Shown: positions 1 through 5,638 of the stretch, piece after piece
Layout of the letters: each line of letters starts with the position of its first letter
Position numbering within the stretch: position 1 is the stretch's first letter
Source of the DNA: Planctomycetota bacterium
GTDB lineage: Bacteria > Planctomycetota > Phycisphaerae > WQYP01
Length of the DNA: 26,415 bases
Direction of reading: 5' to 3'
Assembly (NCBI GenBank): GCA_021798635.1
Contig: JAJZGH010000028.1
Span: 1 to 26,415 of the forward strand
Position numbers and translations under genes: made by a program
Notes under the pieces: generated by a model
What the model saw: the letters and a program-made list of their open reading frames with translations, nothing else
Told to the model about the DNA's origin: nothing
Databases searched by the model: none

Positions 1-290
1 CGTTGCGACCAATGTATGCGATAAAGCTTGGGGCGTTGTAAATGGATGCTGAAAGCAGTGCGCATCGTGAACGCCGCACCACCGTTCATACCTCCCATCG
101 TTGCGACGGCCGTCCCCTTGTCACTGTAGCTTGAAAGCGCGGCGTAGGCATGTTTCGCTTTGATAATTATGTCTTTCGCCGTCACTTTGTTATGGTTTCC
201 GTCGCGTGGAGCTGATGCCATTGCCAAGCCGCCTGCAAGCAGCAGGGTCGCGACAATACAACCCGCAATTATCGATTTCGGCCGCAACAT
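1..290 (-). CDS. secreted protein, LolA/DUF2092-like, C-terminus cut by window edge
   Basis: The first 96 residues are visible; the frame stays open to base 1, so the gene continues beyond the window. The ATG at 290 is preceded by GGAGG at 299-303 with 8-nt spacing. The N-terminus is a clear Sec signal: MLRPKS, then a hydrophobic stretch (IIAGCIVATLLLAGGLAMA) with cleavage probably after ASA. The mature part contains AYAALSSYSDKGTAVA, later FTMRTAFSIHLQRPKLYRIHW. A short helix with 'L.SYSDKGT' followed by an 'F.T.F.RP...R..W' strand recalls the periplasmic DUF2092/LolA-like fold, whose members are predicted to bind lipid or lipoprotein. That family link is from remembered pattern only. It follows the AbrB-type gene on the same strand by 90 bp, with no obvious promoter in the gap. 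The plus-strand frame across this DNA is a shadow. Confidence 0.75.
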   Translation of the reverse strand, partial: MLRPKSIIAGCIVATLLLAGGLAMASAPRDGNHNKVTAKDIIIKAKHAYAALSSYSDKGTAVATMGGMNGGAAFTMRTAFSIHLQRPKLYRIHWSQ

Positions 291-298
291 GGTTCGTA

Positions 299-303
299 CC
301 TCC
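299..303 (-). promoter_or_regulatory. ribosome binding site deciding the start at 290
   Basis: GGAGG on the minus strand, 8 nt upstream of the ATG at 288-290. It fixes the start of the edge-truncated secreted protein, which could otherwise be missed because its stop codon is outside the window. Confidence 0.8.
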
Positions 304-380
304 AAAATATTTGGCTTATTGCGTACTGGCTTGCCGGACACACGGCATTGGATACAGTCTTGGTGCCACGGTTGACCGGC

Positions 381-647
381 TCATGTTGGAAAACGCGTAA
401 CCGTTCCCGGCCTTTCGCGCCGTCGGCCTTCCATCATCGCCTTTAACACACCCTTACCCTTTAATGATCCACGCAGGCTCTTAATATAGGCGGGGGTGAC
501 AGGTTTAATCAGGATCCCCTCCGGCGTGACCACGACCGCAGCCTTCGTGCCCCTTTCAATTGACAACTCTCTGCGCATGCGGCTGGGAATAACCACGTGG
601 CCTTTCGTGCCGAACGTGGCCGTTTTGATTTCGTGCACCGTCGTCAT
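381..647 (-). CDS. AbrB/MazE-type (SpoVT-AbrB) DNA-binding protein, orphan
   Basis: 88 residues from the ATG at 647 (MTTVHEIKTATFGTKG). The SpoVT-AbrB swapped-hairpin domain spans about residues 5-50: 'ATFGTKGHVVIPSRMRRELS' matches the family pattern in which a Gly-Gln/His strand is followed by VxIPxxxRxxL, then 'IERGTKAAVVVTPEGILIKPV'. The tail is basic and Arg-rich (MEGRRRERP). Members are dimeric DNA-binding proteins, commonly VapB/MazE antitoxins that repress their own operon. No PIN, MazF or other toxin gene follows: the next gene on the strand is the secreted protein at 290. It may therefore be a stand-alone regulator or a leftover antitoxin. The frame extends upstream to 725, but the added residues (MRMLNSMMGRLN...) are not AbrB-like and overlap the deacetylase stop, so I prefer the internal start. 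The ribosome binding site is weak. Confidence 0.75.
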   Translation of the reverse strand: MTTVHEIKTATFGTKGHVVIPSRMRRELSIERGTKAAVVVTPEGILIKPVTPAYIKSLRGSLKGKGVLKAMMEGRRRERPGTVTRFPT

Positions 648-711
648 AGTAAAATAGCATACTGGGAAAGAAAAGTATCTCAAAATGAAATTGAGTCGTC
701 CCATCATGCTG

Positions 712-1464
712 TTAAGCATCCGCAACTGTCGAACTGAGGGACAAAAACGAGGTTAATTGGATTCCCAAGTCTTCAAGGACTCGGCGGACCAGTGGATCAC
801 AGAGTGTCTGAACTTCCAGGAGGCGCTCCGCGCGGTAATCTGAATCTAATTGATCATCAAGGCCCGGGTGGCAGCTTAATTCGGTAACGCCGGGGCCGAG
901 GTTATTTAACAGCGTGATGAAATTAGCGACAGAGATATTTTCCGCCATCGGGCGCAGATGTTCATCCTGTCCGAAAAAAGCGCCCCAGAAACGGACCCGG
1001 CTGCTTGTGCCGCGCAGCACAATTCCCATCTTCGATGCCAATTCCAGCATGAAGGCTTTTATGAATGGCTGCTGATGCGTATGCTGATGCGAGTCCAGAT
1101 GCGTGGGATTCCGCTGTGTTAATTCTCTGAATGCGTCCAACTGCGAATAAATTTCTTCGCGCACGGCGGAGGGCGTATCCAGCGGCACCACAAATCGCGT
1201 CTGCACCCATTGATCACCACGCAAAACCCATTCCCCCAGATCAACATGCAACCCCAGGCTTAGATCGGGGTCGTCCAAGGCATATTGCGCCGCGTGCCGG
1301 GCAGCGGGCGCGCGCACCATGAGGCTGGCGCTGGTCAACACTCCGTGCCGACGGCATTGAATAATACCGCGGTTGGTTTCAGTGCTTAAGCCAAAATCAT
1401 CGGCGTTAATAATTAACCGCTTTTGTTTTCCCTGTGGCCTTACCGTGCCGGTAGAATTCAGCAT
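712..1464 (-). CDS. ChbG/HpnK (YdjC) family carbohydrate deacetylase
   Basis: 250 residues from the ATG at 1464. The metal-dependent deacetylase pattern of the YdjC/ChbG/HpnK family is complete: INADDFG near residues 19-25 (catalytic and metal Asp pair), GLHVDL near 71-76, and THLDSHQHTH at 121-130 (metal-binding His), followed by ELSCHPG. ChbG deacetylates chito-oligosaccharides, and HpnK is named from hopanoid clusters. No hopanoid gene is present here, so an N-acetyl-sugar substrate in the glycan pathway is the better inference. The start overlaps the stop of the upstream glycosyltransferase by 7 bp (ATGCTGA), which suggests translational coupling. The frame runs open to 1542, but the extra residues lie inside the upstream gene and resemble nothing in the family. 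No signal peptide is seen, so it acts in the cytoplasm. Confidence 0.88.
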   Translation of the reverse strand: MLNSTGTVRPQGKQKRLIINADDFGLSTETNRGIIQCRRHGVLTSASLMVRAPAARHAAQYALDDPDLSLGLHVDLGEWVLRGDQWVQTRFVVPLDTPSAVREEIYSQLDAFRELTQRNPTHLDSHQHTHQQPFIKAFMLELASKMGIVLRGTSSRVRFWGAFFGQDEHLRPMAENISVANFITLLNNLGPGVTELSCHPGLDDQLDSDYRAERLLEVQTLCDPLVRRVLEDLGIQLTSFLSLSSTVADA

Positions 1465-2627
1465 CCAATTTGATCCATGACATTTTTCAAAACTTTTTCC
1501 GCGGAAAAGTACTGCTGGGCAATTTCCCGTGCCGCCCGGCAATGACCGGCGTAATCGGCATTAATTGCGTCAGCGGCCGTAAGGATATCATCCATGGTCT
1601 GAAAAGAAAACAGTCCGCGTCCGGTGGGTAGATGATTACTGAAACCGGTTTCCTGATTAATCACCGGCCGCCCCGCCGCCAGATAACAGGCGCTACGATC
1701 ACTGAACCAACCGCTTCTCAGACGGATGTTCTGATCTTTGGCCACCGTAAATTCCCCACGAGATTGCCGGATATAGTCGCGGTAACGCTGCATATCCCGT
1801 GAAACCGCCACGGGATCGGCAACGCGCCACCGATTGGCTTCCAGAAGGGTTCGCGTTGGGGCATCAGCGCCGGTTGCCAGTTCAAACGGCGCGGTGCAGC
1901 GCTTCGGCAAATCAATAAATTTGAGAAATTCACGGTCCTTTGACCAGTAATAGGTTTCGCCGTTAAATACAATATCCTTTCCCTTGTTTTTCCACGTCGC
2001 AATGGTATTGAACGGCGCACCGGGAATCGCCGGCAGCGGGTCCCATAAATCCAGCAGTACCGGCTGGCGCGTGGGCCGCCAGTGGTAACGCCCTGCGGGA
2101 AGTTTGCAATCCGGATAGCCCAGATTTTCTCCATAGGTAAAGTGGTGCGTATACTGGTCCAGCGTGGCCAGCGTTTTTGGATCTCCCTGGGAAATGCGAA
2201 TTTGCGATTCCACCGGATCAGTTTCCAGATAGACGCGTACGGGACACCGCAGATGTTCCTCCCGCAGTTCCTGCGCTCCGGTAACATTGATCATCACATC
2301 CGCATTTCGGTACAGTTCTGTGATTTGTGAGTCGGTCATGCCATAGCATTTCCCGCCTTCATAATTCCCACGAAATGCCCAGCGGTCCGTCAGACCGTAC
2401 TGACTAAGAATGGGAGCCACCGCATGGATGTTTGCTGAAGCGTCAGGCGAGCAATCACCTAAAGCAGGGTCGTATACCCACCGCGCGGAATCTTCCACAT
2501 AATACGGATCGTACCCCAGCTTCCGCAGGCCCAGCATAAAATGCAGAAATTGATAGCTTACCCCGGCCAGCGGATACCAGAACAGGATTCCGAAAACAAT
2601 TATTTTAGGTTTGGTTGCGTCGCCCAA
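1458..2627 (-). CDS. GT-B-like glycosyltransferase, TTG start
   Basis: 389 residues. The N-terminal half is Rossmann-like: IIVFGILFWYPLAG, then 'QFLHFMLGLRKLGYDPYYVEDS', the usual 'find the partner, go along the path' start of GT-B enzymes. The C-terminal half has RSGWFSDRSACYLAAGRPVINQETGFSNHLPTG, like the nucleotide-sugar part of GT-B enzymes (a conserved block where Asp/Arg-Ser-Ala precedes AxGRPV), and ends with a helical region. No CAZy family is assigned with confidence. It was probably recruited to transfer a sugar during assembly of the exported glycan. Start choice: TTG at 2627 has a near-perfect AAGGAGG six bases upstream, whereas the longer frame from a TTG at 2684 lies deep inside the acetyltransferase gene with no such site. 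It overlaps that gene by 23 bp and the deacetylase by 7 bp. No signal peptide or membrane segment is seen. Confidence 0.75.
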   Translation of the reverse strand: MGDATKPKIIVFGILFWYPLAGVSYQFLHFMLGLRKLGYDPYYVEDSARWVYDPALGDCSPDASANIHAVAPILSQYGLTDRWAFRGNYEGGKCYGMTDSQITELYRNADVMINVTGAQELREEHLRCPVRVYLETDPVESQIRISQGDPKTLATLDQYTHHFTYGENLGYPDCKLPAGRYHWRPTRQPVLLDLWDPLPAIPGAPFNTIATWKNKGKDIVFNGETYYWSKDREFLKFIDLPKRCTAPFELATGADAPTRTLLEANRWRVADPVAVSRDMQRYRDYIRQSRGEFTVAKDQNIRLRSGWFSDRSACYLAAGRPVINQETGFSNHLPTGRGLFSFQTMDDILTAADAINADYAGHCRAAREIAQQYFSAEKVLKNVMDQIGC

Positions 2628-3210
2628 GGCTATCCTCCTTTTCCGACAGGAAACGAATGATTCGTGCCGGGTTGCCGGCGGCAATACAATACGGAGGTAT
2701 CTCGCCGTCCACTACGGATCGGGCACCGATAATGCTGCCGTCTCCGATGCGCACGCCCGGCAATATACAGCAATCAAAATTAATCCATACGTTATTGCCG
2801 ATGACTATCGGGCGCGGTTTTATGGCGGGCGTTAGTCGGCGGTCGCGCCCGGCGGCAAAGGCCTCCAGCATGCGCCGGCGCGAGGGAATATCTTCCGGGG
2901 CACGGAAATTGTCCATCATGACCACATTCCAGGACACCAGACAGTGCGTGCCGATGGTCACGCTCTGATCACAAATCAGCCACAGGCCATTCACCTGGCT
3001 ATACGCCCCGACAATCAGTTGCGCTTCCACGCCCATGTCAAACATGCAGCGCATGTACACCGAGCTATTTTCTCCCAGCGTTATCGCCTGATCCCGCCGG
3101 CTGCGGCATAGTTGAAAACTCCAGGACGTTTGCACATAGGCACCGTCGCCCACCACGGCATTGTTCGGAATGTATCCGTTATGCCAGTCGCCTGGTATCG
3201 TGCGGCTCAT
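2605..3210 (-). CDS. hexapeptide-repeat (left-handed beta-helix) acetyltransferase, second copy
   Basis: 201 residues from the ATG at 3210 (MSRTIPGDWHNGYIP), with GGAGG in the end of the upstream gene; the junction is TAATG. Imperfect hexapeptide turns run through the protein (ITLGEN, LIVGAYSQV, VTIGTHCLV, IVIGNNVWIN, VRIGDGSIIGARSVV) and end with IPPYCIAAGNPARII, the standard C-terminus of WcaF/LacA-like O- or N-acetyltransferases. Such proteins form trimers and use acetyl-CoA. Aligned by eye with the neighbouring copy, the segment corresponding to DSDFHP reads MDNFRA, so the likely catalytic His is absent, and DVWIG has become NVWIN. It may act on another substrate or be an inactive partner subunit. 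Cytoplasmic. Confidence 0.85.
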   Translation of the reverse strand: MSRTIPGDWHNGYIPNNAVVGDGAYVQTSWSFQLCRSRRDQAITLGENSSVYMRCMFDMGVEAQLIVGAYSQVNGLWLICDQSVTIGTHCLVSWNVVMMDNFRAPEDIPSRRRMLEAFAAGRDRRLTPAIKPRPIVIGNNVWINFDCCILPGVRIGDGSIIGARSVVDGEIPPYCIAAGNPARIIRFLSEKEDSLGRRNQT

Positions 3211-3779
3211 TATGATTCCTCCATCGGCCGAGCCGGGTTGCCGGCCACCCGGGTGCCCGGAGCAACATTCCGCGTCACCACGCTGCCTGGCCCGATCCAC
3301 GCCCCCCGGCCGATATGCACACCCTTAAAAATGGTGGCATTAGGCCCGATCCATACATCGTCCTCAATGACCACCGCCGCCGTCAGCACCTTCGGTCGTG
3401 GCTCGCGGGCAGCCGGCGAGCAGGCCACCGCATCCAAAATTCTTTCTGCCGGGGCAATGGGATGAAAATCACTATCCGCGATAACCGCATTCCATCCAAT
3501 AAGTACGTAACTGCCAATGGATATGGATAATTCACACATCAGCACAGCGCCGGTGAAACAGCAAAAACTGCCGATGGTAATCCGGCCCGCTGGCCCCACG
3601 GAAAATTGCACCCCGTCCATGGTCGCCTGATCACCGATCACCAGTGCATCGGCTAGTTGCCCACGAAATCGGCGAAACGCAGCTTTACCGATGATGCAGG
3701 TATTTTCGCCGACATGGACTCCCCCCGGCAACGTTCCGCCGTCCCACGGGGTCATCCAATCAACTGATGGCGTGCTCAT
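3210..3779 (-). CDS. hexapeptide-repeat (left-handed beta-helix) acetyltransferase, first copy
   Basis: 189 residues from the ATG at 3779, which overlaps the exporter stop as ATGA. Hexapeptide turns are VHVGENTCIIG, ALVIGDQATM, ITIGSFCCFTG and ISIGSYVLIGWNAVI, then DSDFHPIAP (a His in the position used as catalytic base in WcaF/xenobiotic-acetyltransferase relatives), VVIEDDVWIGPNATIFKGVHIGRGAWIGPGSVV and VAGNPARPM. This is the classic nodulation/WcaF-type architecture. It is expected to acetylate a sugar hydroxyl or amine, probably on the glycan handled by the adjacent exporter and glycosyltransferases. It is a diverged paralogue of the next gene downstream. Soluble, with no signal peptide. 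Confidence 0.88.
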   Translation of the reverse strand: MSTPSVDWMTPWDGGTLPGGVHVGENTCIIGKAAFRRFRGQLADALVIGDQATMDGVQFSVGPAGRITIGSFCCFTGAVLMCELSISIGSYVLIGWNAVIADSDFHPIAPAERILDAVACSPAAREPRPKVLTAAVVIEDDVWIGPNATIFKGVHIGRGAWIGPGSVVTRNVAPGTRVAGNPARPMEES

Positions 3780-5638
3780 GGAACCTCCGCCGACTGCATC
3801 TGTGGGTGATATTGTAAATTATATAAATGGCGGTATAGACCATCCTGCCCCAGCAGTTGATCGTGCGTTCCGGTTTGGATTAACGCTCCGCCTTGCAGGA
3901 CGATGATCTGATCCACGTATCGCACCGTATGCAGGTGATGCGCGATGATAATGGTCGTCCGGCCCGCCATAAGCCGCCGCAGCGCCGATAAAACATCTGC
4001 CTCGGTTTGGGCATCCAGCCCGGTGGTGGGTTCATCCAGCACAACAATACGTGCATCTTTCAGAAACGCCCGCGCCAGAGACAATCGTTGCCGTTGTCCG
4101 CCGGAGAGCATCACACCGCGCTCTCCGATAACCGTATCAAAACCCGCCGGCAACGCCTGAATAAAATCCCACGCTCCGGCAGCACGAGCGGCGGCATGGA
4201 CATCTTCCAGTGTGGCTTCGGGGCGGGAATAGGCGATATTTTCATGGATGCTGACATCAAAAAGCACCGGCTCCTGCGGCACAATGGCAATCTGCCGTCG
4301 CAAAGAGGTCAGCGTAATGTCGCGTAAATCACAACCATCCAGCAAAATCCGCCCGTGAACCGGATCATAAAAACGTAAAATCAGCGCTGCCAGCGTAGTC
4401 TTGCCCGCACCGGACGGCCCGACCACCGCCACGGAAGTACCCGCCGGAATTGTCAGGTCAATGCCGCCCAGCACCATTTGATCGGGCTGGTATCCGAACG
4501 CGACATGCTCAAATGCGATTTTACCCAGCACCGGCTTTTTTATCGCAACGGCATGGGGCGAATCACTGATCAATGGCTTTTTATCCAAAATTTCAAAAAC
4601 CCGATGCGCCCCGGCCACCGACCCTTGAATCGACGAAGCCGTATAGGAAAGTGTTTCCAGCGGCTTAAACAACAGCGCGGTGTAGCCGACCATCAGAACG
4701 ATATCGCCCGGCGACAACTGCCCGGCCAGCACCCGGCGAGCCGTCATCCATATAATCGCGGCGGTGCCGCAAGCGAACAAAACGGCCACGCCGCTTTGAC
4801 TGGCGGTTTGCAGAAGCGTAAGGCGTAAATTGGCCTTCAGGCTTTCATTGGCCTGCTTGGCAAAGCGCGTGGACTCAAGGGCCTCCCGGCCAAAGGCCTG
4901 CACCGCGCGAATACCGCCCAGGGTTTGCTCCACGCGCGTGCTGACCCGGCTCTCATATTCATGCACACGCGTAGATAGCTCTGTTGTGGGCTTCTCCAGT
5001 CCGCGCACCAGCACCAGCAGCACGCAACCGATAATCAGAGCCACAACCGCAATTTCCCAGTCCTGCCCCACCATCACCACCGCAATGCCCACGAGTGTCA
5101 CAATGGATGAAATTCCCGGCACCAACCCGGCATTAAACAGGGCCTGCACCGAATAGGTGTCCCAGGTAATGCGGTACAAAGAGTCGCCCACGGTGGTGGA
5201 ATCATGGAAACTCAAGGGCAATCGTTGCATATGTTCAAAGACGCGGCAGCGGAGCTTAAATACCATGCGCAAGCCGGACGAAACCAGAAGCCAGGTGCTT
5301 ATGACGGTTATCGCCGCGCTTCCCACACTTAAAAGCAGTAAGGCCAGACATAACAATCCGATCATCCCCAGCTTACTATTGCCGATGGGAATTAAATGGG
5401 CGATAAAGTTCTGCGTGGCGACCAGAAATCCCGGCGGTGCGGATTTTGTCGCCACCACATTCATAATGTATTTCAGCGGCCAGGGCTGCAAAAGCCCGAT
5501 CAAGGATCCTGAGAGCATCAGCAACAGACCGACACTTGTTGTTCGCACTTCCCCGCCCATGCACAACACCAGGAGCCGCGCAGCGGTGCGCAAGGCACCG
5601 GGCCGGACTGGTCGGACCGTTTTGGCCGGCACGTTCAT
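3776..5638 (-). CDS. ABC exporter, fused permease and ATPase (MsbA-like type IV)
   Basis: 620 residues from the ATG at 5638 (MNVPAKTVRP), which overlaps the upstream stop as ATGA; a start 7 codons earlier is possible but less coupled. Residues ~25-330 hold six hydrophobic segments of the ABC_membrane type, including the loop 'FEHMQRLPLSFHDSTTVGDSLYRITWD' before the third pair. The ATPase has Walker A GPSGAGKTT near 404-412, a Q-loop IVPQEPVLF, signature LSGGQRQRLSLARA near 511, Walker B IVVLDEPTTGLD near 531-540 and an H-loop IIAHHLHTV near 562. A homodimeric half-transporter of this kind typically flips a lipid, a lipid-linked glycan or a peptide across the inner membrane. Its place between glycosyltransferase and acetyltransferase genes suggests a glycan or glycolipid cargo. 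It is unlikely to be the lipid A flippase itself merely because lpxB lies nearby. Confidence 0.9.
   Translation of the reverse strand: MNVPAKTVRPVRPGALRTAARLLVLCMGGEVRTTSVGLLLMLSGSLIGLLQPWPLKYIMNVVATKSAPPGFLVATQNFIAHLIPIGNSKLGMIGLLCLALLLLSVGSAAITVISTWLLVSSGLRMVFKLRCRVFEHMQRLPLSFHDSTTVGDSLYRITWDTYSVQALFNAGLVPGISSIVTLVGIAVVMVGQDWEIAVVALIIGCVLLVLVRGLEKPTTELSTRVHEYESRVSTRVEQTLGGIRAVQAFGREALESTRFAKQANESLKANLRLTLLQTASQSGVAVLFACGTAAIIWMTARRVLAGQLSPGDIVLMVGYTALLFKPLETLSYTASSIQGSVAGAHRVFEILDKKPLISDSPHAVAIKKPVLGKIAFEHVAFGYQPDQMVLGGIDLTIPAGTSVAVVGPSGAGKTTLAALILRFYDPVHGRILLDGCDLRDITLTSLRRQIAIVPQEPVLFDVSIHENIAYSRPEATLEDVHAAARAAGAWDFIQALPAGFDTVIGERGVMLSGGQRQRLSLARAFLKDARIVVLDEPTTGLDAQTEADVLSALRRLMAGRTTIIIAHHLHTVRYVDQIIVLQGGALIQTGTHDQLLGQDGLYRHLYNLQYHPQMQSAEVP

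Noticed and set aside
160..375. 71-codon plus-strand frame near the left edge
   Set aside because: It lies antisense to the secreted protein, which has a good ribosome binding site and a signal peptide; the plus frame has neither.
712..1464. Naming the deacetylase hpnK and inferring a hopanoid cluster
   Set aside because: Squalene-hopene cyclase and other hpn genes are absent from the window; the neighbours are glycan genes.
2628..2684. Longer start for the glycosyltransferase (TTG at 2684)
   Set aside because: The added 19 residues overlap the acetyltransferase end, are unlike a GT-B N-terminus and lack a Shine-Dalgarno sequence; the TTG at 2627 has one.
3776..5638. Calling the ABC exporter msbA because lpxB is close
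   Set aside because: The fusion with generic exporter motifs does not distinguish MsbA from other flippases, and it is coupled to glycosyltransferase and acetyltransferase genes rather than to lpx genes.
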